From Acinetobacter sp. MB5 (GTDB lineage Bacteria; Pseudomonadota; Gammaproteobacteria; Pseudomonadales; Moraxellaceae), in the NCBI RefSeq assembly GCF_003261585.1, contig NZ_POVU01000006.1, positions 1-64,000 on the forward strand: a stretch of DNA of 64,000 nucleotides, in the 5' to 3' direction. Below are positions 47,564 through 57,728 of this stretch, piece after piece. The position numbers were made by a program, and so were the translations under genes. The first letter of the stretch is position 1, and each line of letters begins with the position of its first letter. The notes under the pieces were generated by a model that did not search any database, was not told the DNA's origin, and worked only from the letters and a program-made list of their open reading frames with translations.

Positions 47564-48936
47564 TAAGCACCTCGAACGGCAACAAGCGCCTCAGCAACTG
47601 CTTTCTTGAAGCGTGTAATAACTTCTACACACTCTTCTTGAGTGATGATCAATGGGCAAAGTAAACGAATTACTGTACCGTTACGACCACCTTTTTCTAA
47701 CAACAATTTGTTGTTAAAGCATGCTGTCTGAATTGCTGCTGCAAGTTGTGCATCTGCTGGTAAAGAACCCATGTGATCAGCCGCTTTGCGCTCATCTACA
47801 ATTTCAATACCAACCATCAAACCACGGCCACGTACGTTACCGATACATGGGAATTCTTGTGCCAATTGTTTAATTTCAGCTTGTAAGAAATCACCGCGTT
47901 CTTGGGCATTTTGAGCAAGTTTTTGTTCAGTAATGGTTTTTAATACCACTAAACCTGTACCCATTGCCAATTGGTTACCACGGAAAGTACCCGTGTGACC
48001 CGCAGGTTGCCAAGCATCAAACTTACGTTTAATACCCAATACAGCAAGTGGTAAACCACCGCCAACCGCTTTTGACATTACAACAACATCAGGCTCGATT
48101 CCTGCATATTCAAAGGCGAACATTTTACCTGAACGTGCGAAACCAGCTTGAACTTCGTCCAAGATTAAAACGATGTTGTGCTTTTCAGTCACTTCACGGA
48201 TTTTACGCAACCATTTGGTTGGCGCAACAACCACACCACCTTCACCTTGAATTGCTTCAAGAATCACGGCTGCTGGCTTAGTTACACCACTTTCAACGTC
48301 TTCAATGAATTGTTCAAAGTAGTAAGTTAATGCATCAACACCCGCTTCACCACCAAGACCTAGTGGGCAACGGTATTCGTGTGGATATGGCATAAATTGC
48401 ACGCCAGGCATTAAGTTATTGACTGCATTTTTTGCACTCAAGTTGCCTGTCATTGCCAATGAACCGTGTGTCATACCGTGATAGCCACCAGAGAAGCTGA
48501 TCACTGTTGAACGGCCAGTATATGTTTTTGCAAGTTTAATTGCTGCTTCTGTTGCATCTGCACCAGATGGACCACAGAACTGTAAACAATATTCTTCTTT
48601 ACCACCTGGCAAGTACGCCAATAAAGCTTCGGTAAAAGCATCTTTTAAAGGAGTCGTTAAATCCAAAGTATGCAAAGGAATACCACTTGTAAGAGTGTCC
48701 TGAATGCTTTGAATAACCGCAGGGTGGTTATGACCTAATGCCAATGTCCCTGCACCAGCTAAACAATCAAGGTACTCAGTACCTTCAACATCAGTAACCC
48801 AACAACCTTGTGCTTTCGCTATCGCTAACGGTAATTTACGTGGATAACTACGAACATTCGATTCCATCTGACTTTGGCGAGTCAAATAATATTCGTTAGT
48901 AGAATTGGTGGCAGGATTTACAGAAGTAACGCTCAT
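47563..48936 (-). CDS. dat: L-2,4-diaminobutyrate:2-oxoglutarate aminotransferase
   Basis: Class III aminotransferase forming L-2,4-diaminobutyrate from aspartate semialdehyde and glutamate. It has 457 residues. The PLP-site motifs are present: [32 protein letters not shown] and Lys289 in [15 protein letters not shown]. It is first in dat-ddc. GAGATGG precedes the ATG, and a leader of about 130 bases with small hairpins lies upstream. Confidence 0.95.
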   Translation of the reverse strand: MSVTSVNPATNSTNEYYLTRQSQMESNVRSYPRKLPLAIAKAQGCWVTDVEGTEYLDCLAGAGTLALGHNHPAVIQSIQDTLTSGIPLHTLDLTTPLKDAFTEALLAYLPGGKEEYCLQFCGPSGADATEAAIKLAKTYTGRSTVISFSGGYHGMTHGSLAMTGNLSAKNAVNNLMPGVQFMPYPHEYRCPLGLGGEAGVDALTYYFEQFIEDVESGVTKPAAVILEAIQGEGGVVVAPTKWLRKIREVTEKHNIVLILDEVQAGFARSGKMFAFEYAGIEPDVVVMSKAVGGGLPLAVLGIKRKFDAWQPAGHTGTFRGNQLAMGTGLVVLKTITEQKLAQNAQERGDFLQAEIKQLAQEFPCIGNVRGRGLMVGIEIVDERKAADHMGSLPADAQLAAAIQTACFNNKLLLEKGGRNGTVIRLLCPLIITQEECVEVITRFKKAVAEALVAVRGA

Positions 48937-49399
48937 ATCGAATTACCATCTCTGATATGGGTTGAAAGAAATAAGTCTGGTGACTTGTGGTCCTTTGACT
49001 CGGTGCTTGTAGAGTTCTAGTTAGACAAAATTTATATCTTATAACTAGGAGGGCGATAATACCCTTTTTTCTATAAAAATAAAGACCTTTTAGCTCTTTA
49101 TTTAACCTAATTTCATTAAAAAAAAAATTTATCTAATCAATTAGCTTCATTATCATGATACTCCATGACAAAAATAAGAAAATCCATCTCTTAAGAAATA
49201 TTTTTCTATTTTTCAATCAATAGCTTTCACAATAAATCACTCAATATTTAAGCTACTGAATTTAAAAATTTTTATACTTTAACATTAGATACAAAAACCA
49301 AAAAAGTATTACAAAGAAGCGACAATTTCACTTTATATAATCCGTTTTATACAATTAACATGAGCCTGATAACAAACACTCCAAATTTAAGGAAAATTT
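48937..49399. other. Intergenic region and dat leader
   Basis: About 460 bases between divergent dat and the SIMPL-domain gene. The dat-proximal 110 bases are less AT-rich than the rest and, as RNA, can form AAGTC-ACCA-GACTT (48971-48984) and ACTC/GAGT hairpins. A TATAAGATATAAAT stretch near 49030 could be the -10 region. The remaining 300 bases are A/T-rich with no gene. Confidence 0.45.
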
Positions 49400-50098
49400 A
49401 TGAGAAATTTGCTTGTATCTAGCTTAATTCTTGCTAGTGTCAGTAGCCCTGTTTTTGCAGCCACCACAGATGCATTAAATTACAACGTTGTGAGTATTCA
49501 GGCCGATGCTTCTCGCGAAGTTTCTAACGATCAGATTCAAGCTGTACTCTATATTGAGAAAAGCAACAAACAACCTGCTGAACTGGCCAATCAGATCAAC
49601 ATGCAAATGAATCAGGCATTAGCTTTAGCAAAAAAATATCCTCAAGTAAAAGTCAAAACAGGGGCTCAAAGCACGTACCCAATTTATGATACTGACAACA
49701 AGAAGCTTAAAGAATGGCGTGGTCGTGCCGAATTACAGATTCAAAGCCATGACTTTAAAGCAGCAAGTCAGCTAATCAGTGAATTGCAACAAAACTTCCA
49801 AACAGATTCAATCGGCTTTAGTGTTTCTGATGAACAACGTAGCAAAATCGAAAATGAGCTTATGATGGAAGCATCCAAAAATTTCCAACAACGTGCCCAA
49901 CTCATGAGCCAGTCTTGGCACAAAAATGGTTACAACCTGATTAATCTCAACATCAACACAAATAATAATTACCGACCAGTGATGATGAGTTCATTGCGCA
50001 CTGCAAAATTTGCTGAAGCTTCACCAATGGCACAGGATATGAATGCGGGTGAATCTAAAATTAGTGTCAGCGCAAACGGAACAATTCAATTAAAATAA
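49400..50098 (+). CDS. SIMPL-domain (DUF541) periplasmic protein
   Basis: A 232-residue protein with a signal peptide (NLLVSSLILASVSSPVFA, cut near residue 21) and a SIMPL/YggE-like domain. Typical features are QADASREVSNDQIQAVLYIE near the mature N-terminus, KVKTGAQSTYPIYD in the middle, and SISFSVSD-like strands (IGFSVSDEQRSKIENEL) followed by a long helix. YggE-type proteins are linked to oxidative-stress tolerance, but the mechanism is unknown. AAGGAA precedes the ATG. Confidence 0.85.
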   Translation: MRNLLVSSLILASVSSPVFAATTDALNYNVVSIQADASREVSNDQIQAVLYIEKSNKQPAELANQINMQMNQALALAKKYPQVKVKTGAQSTYPIYDTDNKKLKEWRGRAELQIQSHDFKAASQLISELQQNFQTDSIGFSVSDEQRSKIENELMMEASKNFQQRAQLMSQSWHKNGYNLINLNINTNNNYRPVMMSSLRTAKFAEASPMAQDMNAGESKISVSANGTIQLK

Positions 50099-50130
50099 AA
50101 GCTTGAATTAATATTTAGCGGGATAACCAG

Positions 50131-50493
50131 ATGAAATCTTTCAATGCCAATCATATTTCATGTAGTCATGATGATGATGTTTTCAGCATTGGCTTAGCAG
50201 ATGATGAATTTGACCCAATTGATTTTGTCATTTTAAGCCGTTTTGAAGAATCTGATGTCCCTGCCGATCAACAAATCGGATTACTCGTCAATGAAACTGA
50301 TGTTGAGTTCCAACATGTAATTGAATCTATTCGTATCTTTGATACACAAATGGTCATTCAACTCACGGACGATGTTGCCGAAGATTTAGAGTACAGCAGT
50401 ATTCATATTGAACTTGCAGATCAGCATGATGACTTACGTAAAGCAATCAAGCAGATGTTTACTGGATCAAGTGTCAACCTGATCTTTAATTAA
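50131..50493 (+). CDS. Small acidic protein, possibly Imm10-like
   Basis: A 120-residue, strongly acidic, cytoplasmic protein. It has no signal sequence. The order FSIGLADDEFDPIDFVILSR, EESDVPADQQIGLLVNE, IESIRIFDTQMVIQLTDDVA and a C-terminal helix before VNLIFN resembles the Imm10 immunity family from memory, but I could not align it. No toxin gene is adjacent. It lies 32 bases after the SIMPL gene, behind GGAT, and may be in its operon. A bidirectional terminator follows. Confidence 0.55.
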   Translation: MKSFNANHISCSHDDDVFSIGLADDEFDPIDFVILSRFEESDVPADQQIGLLVNETDVEFQHVIESIRIFDTQMVIQLTDDVAEDLEYSSIHIELADQHDDLRKAIKQMFTGSSVNLIFN

Positions 50494-50526
50494 TAAAAAA
50501 GCGCAGTTTAAACTGCGCTTTTTTAT
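50494..50526. terminator. Bidirectional terminator
   Basis: Stem AAGCGCAGTTT/AAACTGCGCTT with A- and T-runs, between the small acidic protein gene and the desaturase gene. Confidence 0.93.
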
Positions 50527-50536
50527 GCCTAACACA

Positions 50537-51631
50537 TTACTTTTTAAATGGTAATGAGTATTTCAAGATACGTCCTAAAACTTGTCCGTATTGTTTAAAC
50601 AGGCTGGCATTGTTGTAGTTCAAGCCATATTTTTTACATACTGCTTCAACTTTTGGCCCCATCTTACGATAACGGCGTGCAGGTACTTCTGGGAACAAGT
50701 GATGTTCAATTTGATGGCTCAAGTGACCAGTCAAAATATGAAATGCTTCTGAACCTGATAAGTTTGATGAACCACGAATTTGGCGCATATACCAGTGTCC
50801 ACGGCTTTCATTTTCCAAAACACTTTTCGGGAAAACTTCAACATCTTTAGTGAAGTGCCCACAGAAAATAATGCTAAATGTCCAAGCATTTCGGATACCA
50901 TTTGCAGCCAAGTTTCCAAGTAGAACTGGAACAGCACTTGGGCCTGCAACCAATGGGAAAAAGACATAGTCTTTAAACAATTGCTTTGCAGCTTTGCGTT
51001 GAACTGGACGCATTTCTTGCAAGAACCTAGCTTTGGTTTTACGACCCATCATCAGTTTACCAACTTCTAGATTTTGAATCGCAACGCCCCATTGGAACAA
51101 CAAGCAAAATGGAATGCTGTACAACGGTTGCAACAGGTAGCTTTTCTTCCAGCGTTGTTCTGGGAACAAACGAACCAAGCCATAACCGATATCATCATCC
51201 ATACCTTTAATGTTGGTATAAGTATGATGCTTATAGTTGTGAGTTTGGCGCCAGTTATCCCCTGTCCCCACGTTGTCCCATTCGTAAGTTTGACCCATGA
51301 ATTTCGGATCGTTCATCCAGTCATACTGACCATGCATGACGTTGTGACCGACTTCCATGTTTTCCAAAATTTTAGATACGCCTAATAAGCCCGTACCCAA
51401 TATCCATGCTGGCGGGAACCAGCCCGCGAACAACAACGCACGACCTGCAAGGCTGCTATAGCGCACCACTGAATAAACACGGCGAATATACTTGGCATCT
51501 TTTTCACCCAAGTCATCCACAACTTCTTGCTTGATTGCATCTAACTCTTGAGCAAGTGCATCTAACTGTTCTTCTGTAAGTTCGCTGTTTTTCGGATTTT
51601 TAAAATATTGCGGTTTTACTTGCATATTCAT
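50537..51631 (-). CDS. desB: Membrane fatty-acid desaturase (DesB-like)
   Basis: A 364-residue membrane di-iron desaturase with three His boxes: GHNVMH, HNYKHHTYTN and HQIEHHLFPEVP. Hydrophobic pairs around them form the membrane part. In Pseudomonas aeruginosa a similar desaturase (DesB, with the reductase DesC and the TetR repressor DesT) introduces delta-9 double bonds into acyl-CoA. The gene order here is the same: TetR divergent from reductase-desaturase. It starts 14 bases after the reductase gene. Confidence 0.87.
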   Translation of the reverse strand: MNMQVKPQYFKNPKNSELTEEQLDALAQELDAIKQEVVDDLGEKDAKYIRRVYSVVRYSSLAGRALLFAGWFPPAWILGTGLLGVSKILENMEVGHNVMHGQYDWMNDPKFMGQTYEWDNVGTGDNWRQTHNYKHHTYTNIKGMDDDIGYGLVRLFPEQRWKKSYLLQPLYSIPFCLLFQWGVAIQNLEVGKLMMGRKTKARFLQEMRPVQRKAAKQLFKDYVFFPLVAGPSAVPVLLGNLAANGIRNAWTFSIIFCGHFTKDVEVFPKSVLENESRGHWYMRQIRGSSNLSGSEAFHILTGHLSHQIEHHLFPEVPARRYRKMGPKVEAVCKKYGLNYNNASLFKQYGQVLGRILKYSLPFKK

Positions 51632-51645
51632 AGTAGATGCCTCTC

Positions 51646-52725
51646 TTAAAGATCTAACACAAGGTCAGTTTGGGCGGAGTTGACACATAAACGGAGTAAA
51701 CTATTAGGTTCAGTATTTTCAGACTGGTTATTTAAATTCTTTGTTGCACCAGATGCTTTGTTACAAGCACACTTGTTACAAATACCCATACGGCAACCAT
51801 GTGTTGGTTTTAACTGAGCTTGCTCCAGACCCACCAAAATTGGCTGTCCTTTTGCAATTGCAATCGTTTTATTTGATTTGCTTAAAGTCACGTTTACAAA
51901 ACCAATATCATTGGTTTCGATTGGCGTTAAGCTAAAGGCTTCACCTTTAAAGAGTTTTGCACCAGCAAAAACATTTTCTGCTGCGTTTACAAAACCAGAT
52001 GGACCACAAGCAAAGACAGTTCGCTCAGCAAAATCAGCAGCCAATTCTGTATGTTTTGCATTAATACGCTCTGCTGCTGGCTCATCACGTGTACACAAAG
52101 CGGTGAATTTGAAGTTTGGATAAGTCTGTTGCCACGCTTCAAATTCTGTTTTAAAGGCTAAACCTGTTGCATGTTGAGCCCAGTACATCAAATGAATGTC
52201 ATAATCTTTGAGCTGGCCTGATTTCGCTAATGCAGCCAACATACTGTAAATTGGTGTAATACCGCTACCTGCAGCCAAGAGTAACAACTGCTTTTGTGAC
52301 TGTGTATTAATCAGCATGTCGCCATACGGTTGACCAAATTCAATAATGTCGCCGACTTGTGCTGTTTCACACAACCAAGTACTCACAATACCACCTTGAA
52401 TCTTTTTCAAAGTCAGCTGTACATGATGTGCATCCAACTGCGTCAAGCTATATGTACGCTCATAACGACGACCATGAATTTCGACATGTACAGGATGATG
52501 CTGACCCGCAACACCAAATTGCATGCGCTGGTTGCAGTGAATCGTCAAACTCACGACATCATCAGCAATTTCTTGCTTTTTAACAATTCGTCCAAGCATC
52601 TCATGAGTTGACCACAGTGGGTTCACTTTCTGAAGCCAGAAATTCACTGTTTTACTGTCATAAACACTGCCAGACAAAAAATCTACAAGCTGTTTTTTAC
52701 GTTGTATTGTATGCACCATGGTCAT
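51646..52725 (-). CDS. desC: Ferredoxin reductase with C-terminal 2Fe-2S domain (DesC-like)
   Basis: A 359-residue electron-transfer protein. An FAD-binding barrel (RRYERTYSLTQL) and NAD(P)-binding domain (LLLAAGSGITPIYSMLA) precede a plant-type 2Fe-2S ferredoxin domain. The Cys residues of that domain are GCRMGICNKCAC plus a later LRLCVNSA. It would deliver electrons to the adjacent desaturase, with which it is cotranscribed. Confidence 0.88.
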   Translation of the reverse strand: MTMVHTIQRKKQLVDFLSGSVYDSKTVNFWLQKVNPLWSTHEMLGRIVKKQEIADDVVSLTIHCNQRMQFGVAGQHHPVHVEIHGRRYERTYSLTQLDAHHVQLTLKKIQGGIVSTWLCETAQVGDIIEFGQPYGDMLINTQSQKQLLLLAAGSGITPIYSMLAALAKSGQLKDYDIHLMYWAQHATGLAFKTEFEAWQQTYPNFKFTALCTRDEPAAERINAKHTELAADFAERTVFACGPSGFVNAAENVFAGAKLFKGEAFSLTPIETNDIGFVNVTLSKSNKTIAIAKGQPILVGLEQAQLKPTHGCRMGICNKCACNKASGATKNLNNQSENTEPNSLLRLCVNSAQTDLVLDL

Positions 52726-52748
52726 CTCAACTATGACTTTTTAATTAT

Positions 52749-52762
52749 TATACACATGTATA
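52749..52762. promoter_or_regulatory. Palindrome between desC and the TetR gene
   Basis: TATACA-CA-TGTATA, perfect 6-base arms, in the divergent promoter region. It is a candidate site for the TetR repressor or part of a promoter. Confidence 0.4.
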
Positions 52763-52874
52763 TATATTTGTATAGTATTTATGCAATAGATAAACAATTC
52801 TTTCTACTATTTCTTATCTTTCAATTCTAAGGCTATAATCCATAAATAAATCCGAGCTTGCTACATGAGTTTCC

Positions 52875-53573
52875 ATGCCACCTGTATCGACAATTGCTGT
52901 GCCGACTGACCACTTATTACTTGACGCTCCTGCTGCTCAAGCAAAAACACCTACGCGTAGCGCAGGTCGAAAAGCCACAATTACCAAGGAAGAACTCTTT
53001 CAAGCTGCACTTAATCTGATTGGTCCAGAAAAAAGTATTTCCTCACTAAGTTTGCGTGAAGTCGCACGTGAGGCAGGCATTGCACCTAATAGCTTTTATC
53101 GACATTTCAAAGATATAGATGAACTTGCCATCGAACTCATCAATCGTGCAGGGGTTGTGCTACGTCAAATTATTCGTGAAGCACGCCTTAAAGCATCTAA
53201 AGAAGCAAGTATCATTCGTACATCAGTCGAAGTTTTTTTACAGCAGCTAGATGCAGATGATGGCAACTTGAGCCTCTTACTCAGAGAAGGCTATACAGGC
53301 TCTACTTCTTATAAACAAGCCGTTGAACAACAGCTCAGTTTTTTCCAACAAGAATTACAAGAAGACTTGATTCGTTTAGAGCGATTGAATCGAAACCGTC
53401 TTTTTCATCCAGATTTGGCCGCTAAAGCCATTACCCAGCTTGTTTTTAATATGGGCGCTAAAGTCATTGATCTACCCGCGAATGAGCGAAATGCTGTTGC
53501 TGCGCAAACCATGATCATGATTCAGATGATTTTGGAAGGTGCCCGCCGACTAGATGAAGCAAAAATTCACTAA
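52875..53573 (+). CDS. desT: TetR-family regulator of the desaturase operon (DesT-like)
   Basis: A 232-residue TetR-type repressor with a 35-residue extended N-terminus. The HTH (KEELFQAALNLIG then LSLREVAREAGIAPNSFYRH) is followed by a helical ligand domain. Divergence from the reductase-desaturase pair mirrors P. aeruginosa desT, which senses the saturated/unsaturated acyl-CoA balance. The function is inferred from context. Confidence 0.83.
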   Translation: MPPVSTIAVPTDHLLLDAPAAQAKTPTRSAGRKATITKEELFQAALNLIGPEKSISSLSLREVAREAGIAPNSFYRHFKDIDELAIELINRAGVVLRQIIREARLKASKEASIIRTSVEVFLQQLDADDGNLSLLLREGYTGSTSYKQAVEQQLSFFQQELQEDLIRLERLNRNRLFHPDLAAKAITQLVFNMGAKVIDLPANERNAVAAQTMIMIQMILEGARRLDEAKIH

Positions 53574-53631
53574 ATTAATAAACATCAATTTGGTTATTTC
53601 TAAGTATTCCCGAAGCAGTTAGAATGACAAC

Positions 53632-54732
53632 TTGTCTAGGATTAATACAATTCTGCCCCGTCTCATTGCATCTCCTATGGCACTTCTTTTGCTAAATATC
53701 GGGTCATACATCATCATGAATATCTTGAGCGACAGACAGAGTACTCTGGCAAGCTATATTCTTGTTATTCTTTTTTTGCTCGTCGTTATCCCTTTGCACC
53801 TCTTACCGAGCTTTTTTTCTGGTTTTTTAATTTACGAAATTATTCATAGCTTAAGCAAAATGATTGATAAATATATTGATAGTCATCGTGCCAGATTGAT
53901 TATCAGTATTGTGCTCAGCATTGTTGTTGTTTCCTTAATCGCTTTCCTGATTACCAGCCTAACCAGCTTTGTCATTTACGATCTGCAAGGCCCTGGTCTT
54001 GCTGCTTTTAGCGAAAAAGTAGACCAAACCCTGATTTTATTACAACAAGAAGTCTCCAAATATGTTCCGATCTATATTCCGAACAGTGTGACTGATCTCA
54101 AAAATCATATCTTTATTTTATTAAAGGATAATGTCACCATTTTAAGGCATACAGGCTCTGATATTCTGCATAATTTCGCCACAATGCTAATTGGACTGAT
54201 TATTGGAGTTTTAGTTTCGATTCATTCCTTTAGCTACCAAGATACTCAACCCGTATTCAAATCTGCGCTGATGCAACGTATTGAAAAACTAGCATTATCA
54301 TTTCGAAATGTGGTTTTTGCCCAAATTAAAATTTCACTGATCAATACCGCACTCTTTATTATTTTTGTGTTTATCGCTTTACCATTTTTTGGTGTGCACA
54401 TTCCTTTCGCAAAGACCTTAACCATTTTGACATTTATTTTTGGATTAATTCCAATTGCTGGAAATTTAATTTCAAATACCCTAATCATCATTTCAGGTCT
54501 AACAATTTCTTTGCCTGTAGCTGCTGCTGCACTGGTTTATTTAATTTTGATTCATAAACTTGAGTATTTTATTAATGCCCAAATTGTAGGCAGCAAAATA
54601 AATGCACATGCATGGGAAGTCTTGCTTGCCATGCTGATCTTCGAAGCCATTTTCGGTTTTGGTGGACTGATTGCAGCACCAATTTTCTATGCCTATATCA
54701 AGCTCGAAATGACCGATGCAAAACTGATATAA
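53632..54732 (+). CDS. AI-2E-family transporter (PerM/TqsA-like permease)
   Basis: A 366-residue polytopic protein. It has N-terminal helix pairs, a central periplasmic-like segment (about 135-180) and C-terminal segments FFGVHIPFAKTLTILTFIFG, LIPIAGNLISNTLIII and GFGGLIAAPIFYAYIK typical of the family. Members have been tied to AI-2 efflux or Na+/H+ exchange; substrate unknown here. The start reads MSRINTILPRLI but its codon is TTG with a weak site; an ATG 15 codons in is the alternative. Confidence 0.83.
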   Translation: MSRINTILPRLIASPMALLLLNIGSYIIMNILSDRQSTLASYILVILFLLVVIPLHLLPSFFSGFLIYEIIHSLSKMIDKYIDSHRARLIISIVLSIVVVSLIAFLITSLTSFVIYDLQGPGLAAFSEKVDQTLILLQQEVSKYVPIYIPNSVTDLKNHIFILLKDNVTILRHTGSDILHNFATMLIGLIIGVLVSIHSFSYQDTQPVFKSALMQRIEKLALSFRNVVFAQIKISLINTALFIIFVFIALPFFGVHIPFAKTLTILTFIFGLIPIAGNLISNTLIIISGLTISLPVAAAALVYLILIHKLEYFINAQIVGSKINAHAWEVLLAMLIFEAIFGFGGLIAAPIFYAYIKLEMTDAKLI

Positions 54733-54743
54733 ATCTGATGTAT

Positions 54744-54776
54744 AAAAAAGCCCCTCAAAATGAAGGGCTTTTTTCT
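54744..54776. terminator. Bidirectional terminator
   Basis: Stem AAAGCCC/GGGCTTT with T-runs, between the AI-2E gene and rapA. Confidence 0.88.
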
Positions 54777-54788
54777 TTTCAGCGTAGA

Positions 54789-57626
54789 TTAAGGCTTAAC
54801 CACGACCAAAACCTGAATCGCTTCTGGTGTAATCGACAAGCTATCTAACAAACTCAAACCTTCCTGCTGGAATTTTTGCAGGCGTTCAATTTCATCCTGA
54901 CGAATACTTGGGTTGAACTGTTTTAAATAGCTTAAACGCTCAATTTCGTATTGCCATTGCTGACCATAGTTGTTTTTCGCTTGCTGTTTCAGTTCAGGCA
55001 GCACAGTTTTAGCAATGTCGAGTGCCTGACGATAGCGTGATTCAATCACATCACGGCGAGCTTTCACTACTTGGCGACAGCTATTGCCATCAAGATGGTG
55101 CAAATGTGGTCTCAACATCATTGGATCAATCTTGGCTGACAAGTCCTGACCATTTTCACTGAGTAAGACACGCACCAACTGCTGTGGCAAGCTTGCAGGT
55201 AAATTCAGTGACTTTGGTGCAATCACATCAACTTTAAACCAAACTTCAATCAGCACTGAACCTTGTTTCAAGGCATTTGATTTCAACACAGCAACGTTGG
55301 TACTGCCAAACGCTTGGGTGTTGATCATTTCCATCATGCTTTCAATAAATGGATGCTCAAGGGTCAAATACTGTGCATCTTCACGAATCTGCGCCTGATC
55401 ACGATAGAACGTCGCGGTCATACCTTCTTCATCCAGTGTCAAACCTTGAACCTGCATTTGATCCGTCGGTTTAATGATGACCGTACCATTGCTTTGCTCG
55501 TCAAAGTCAATGTTGGTCGAAGACATGAAACGCTTCACAAACATTGGCAATGTCGTATTGTCATCGTAATCTTCAAGTGCCTGCACAATTTCCTGTGCAA
55601 TCACTGGACGACAAGAATTATACTCAAGCAAACGATCACGACCTGCTTGGAGTTCTGCTTCAAGTGCTTCACGCTGAACATTGACTTCTTCAAGTAAATC
55701 TTTAAACTTCTGCCCCATATCCGCCAGCAAGCATTCTTTCAGATCAACAATAAAGTTTTCTTGTAAGGTCTGTGCAGTTGGTGAAATGTTGCCAAAGATA
55801 TTTAAGGCTTCGTTATACCAACGGAACATGCGTTCTTGCGCTGTACCTTGTAAGTACGGCACATGAATCTGAATACGGTTTTGCTGACCAATACGGTCTA
55901 AACGACCAATACGCTGCTCGAGTACATCTGGGTTGGCAGGCAAGTCAAATAAAATCAGGTCACTGGCAAACTGGAAATTACGCCCTTCTGAACCAATCTC
56001 AGAACACAGGAGGATTTGTGCACCATAACTTTCTTCAGCAAAGTAGGCTGCCGCTTGGTCACGTTCAAGTAGGCTCATGCCTTCGTGGAACATTGCGGTA
56101 CGTACACCCGCATGCAAGCGTAAAGCACTTTCCAATGCTTCAACTACTGGCCCACTACGTGCAATCAATAAAACTTTTTTGTGTTTTAAATCTTTACGCA
56201 GAATTTCCATGAGCCAAGCCACGCGTGGATCTGTTTCCATCCAAGAACCATCAAGCTGTTCTTCTTCTGGCCACATTTGCTCACGTAGCTTACCATCGAT
56301 TGACCAATCAGCAGGTGCAGGCAATGCCGCAGGCTGACAATCACGCCCTGGAAAGCCTTGAATGGCTTCACGAGTATTACGGAATAAAATACGACCTGTA
56401 CCATGACGGTCAAGCAATTCATGAATCGCCTGATAACGCTGTTCAGGCTGATCTTCAATACGATGCCCCAACAAACCTTCAAGCGCAGTTAAATGCTGCT
56501 CAGTCAAGGCTTCATTAGACATTAAAACTTCAGCAATTTTCGCAGTATGCTGATATTGTTCTTCTTCATCCAAGAAACGATCTAAGCTGCTAAAGCGTTG
56601 AGGATCAAGCAAACGTAAACGGGCAAAATGGCTTTCAACACCCAACTGTTCAGGTGTCGCAGTCAGTAACAATACCCCTGCGGTTTGTTCTGCAAGTTCT
56701 TCAACCAAGTCGTAACGGTCATTGCCGCCCTCTTCTTCACTCCACATCAAATGGTGTGCTTCATCGACCACAAGCAAGTCAAAGCCTGCTTCGACTGCTT
56801 GTTCACGCAAATCGTCATGGTCAATCATCAAATCGACGCTGGCAATAATACATTGCTCAGTCAGGAATGGATTGAGTTCAGGATCATGTTCTTTAATCGA
56901 TGCTGTACGGGTCAAATCAAACAATGAAAAATTCAGATTGAAACGGCGACGCATTTCAATCATCCACTGATATTGAAGTGAATCTGGCACCAAAATCAGG
57001 ATACGTTCAGCACGCCCAGTTTTAAGCTGCTGATGTACGATTAAGCCTGCTTCAATGGTTTTACCTAAACCGACTTCATCGGCGAGTAAAACACGCGGTG
57101 CAAAACGCTTACCCACTTCATGTGCGATATAAAGCTGATGCGGAATTAAACCGACGCGTGCGCCTAACAAACCACGTAAACGGCTAGTTTGCATGCCCGC
57201 TTGTAGTTGAAGCGCTTCGATACGCAGGTCATACCAAGCTTTAATATCAACTTGGCTTGCCAATAAGCGATCGAGGGGTTTAGAAAGCTGAATTTGTGCG
57301 CCAATACGGGTTTCATTCAGCGTTTTACGCTCTTCTTCGCCGTTGTCTAAGGTACGAACAGCATTGTAACGAATTACGCCAAAGCGTTCTTCTAATGACT
57401 CAACCAGCCACAGCTGACCTTCCTGATCGTGGATTTCATCATTGATATTAAAGATAATTCGAGATAAAGGTGCATTGCTACGCGCATACACTCGTGTTTC
57501 GTCACTTTTTGGGAATAAAATGCTGAGGGAACGCTCATCTACATCGATGACCACGCCCAGACCAAGTTCTGTTTCAGTATCGGATAACCAACGTTGACCA
57601 ATAGCAAACTGTTGCAATTTTTTCAC
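54789..57626 (-). CDS. rapA: RNA polymerase-associated ATPase RapA
   Basis: A 945-residue Swi2/Snf2 translocase that binds RNA polymerase and promotes its recycling. It has the N-terminal Tudor-like domains (QFAIGQRWLSDTETELGLGV), Walker A LADEVGLGKTIEAG (about 175-188), DEAH in VVDEAHHLMW, the QIGRLDRIGQ-type motif VI (LEQRIGRLDRIGQQNRI), and the long C-terminal spacer and Rpo-binding regions. Length is close to E. coli RapA (968). The first codon is GTG; a TTG three codons on, with AAAGG at better spacing, is an alternative start. Confidence 0.95.
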   Translation of the reverse strand: MKKLQQFAIGQRWLSDTETELGLGVVIDVDERSLSILFPKSDETRVYARSNAPLSRIIFNINDEIHDQEGQLWLVESLEERFGVIRYNAVRTLDNGEEERKTLNETRIGAQIQLSKPLDRLLASQVDIKAWYDLRIEALQLQAGMQTSRLRGLLGARVGLIPHQLYIAHEVGKRFAPRVLLADEVGLGKTIEAGLIVHQQLKTGRAERILILVPDSLQYQWMIEMRRRFNLNFSLFDLTRTASIKEHDPELNPFLTEQCIIASVDLMIDHDDLREQAVEAGFDLLVVDEAHHLMWSEEEGGNDRYDLVEELAEQTAGVLLLTATPEQLGVESHFARLRLLDPQRFSSLDRFLDEEEQYQHTAKIAEVLMSNEALTEQHLTALEGLLGHRIEDQPEQRYQAIHELLDRHGTGRILFRNTREAIQGFPGRDCQPAALPAPADWSIDGKLREQMWPEEEQLDGSWMETDPRVAWLMEILRKDLKHKKVLLIARSGPVVEALESALRLHAGVRTAMFHEGMSLLERDQAAAYFAEESYGAQILLCSEIGSEGRNFQFASDLILFDLPANPDVLEQRIGRLDRIGQQNRIQIHVPYLQGTAQERMFRWYNEALNIFGNISPTAQTLQENFIVDLKECLLADMGQKFKDLLEEVNVQREALEAELQAGRDRLLEYNSCRPVIAQEIVQALEDYDDNTTLPMFVKRFMSSTNIDFDEQSNGTVIIKPTDQMQVQGLTLDEEGMTATFYRDQAQIREDAQYLTLEHPFIESMMEMINTQAFGSTNVAVLKSNALKQGSVLIEVWFKVDVIAPKSLNLPASLPQQLVRVLLSENGQDLSAKIDPMMLRPHLHHLDGNSCRQVVKARRDVIESRYRQALDIAKTVLPELKQQAKNNYGQQWQYEIERLSYLKQFNPSIRQDEIERLQKFQQEGLSLLDSLSITPEAIQVLVVVKP

Positions 57627-57728
57627 CTTTATTTCAAGTTTGCACTAAAAGCACGCGCTGGCTTTTAGCTTCAATCTAAATATTTTCGCACAAAGCATAA
57701 CAAAACGTCAGGTTATGCTGCTGATTTT

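Noticed and set aside
53624..53700. ATG upstream of the AI-2E gene as a possible start, or evidence of a frameshift
   Set aside because: It is out of frame with the gene. The TTG start gives MSRIN, a plausible N-terminus, so no frameshift is needed.
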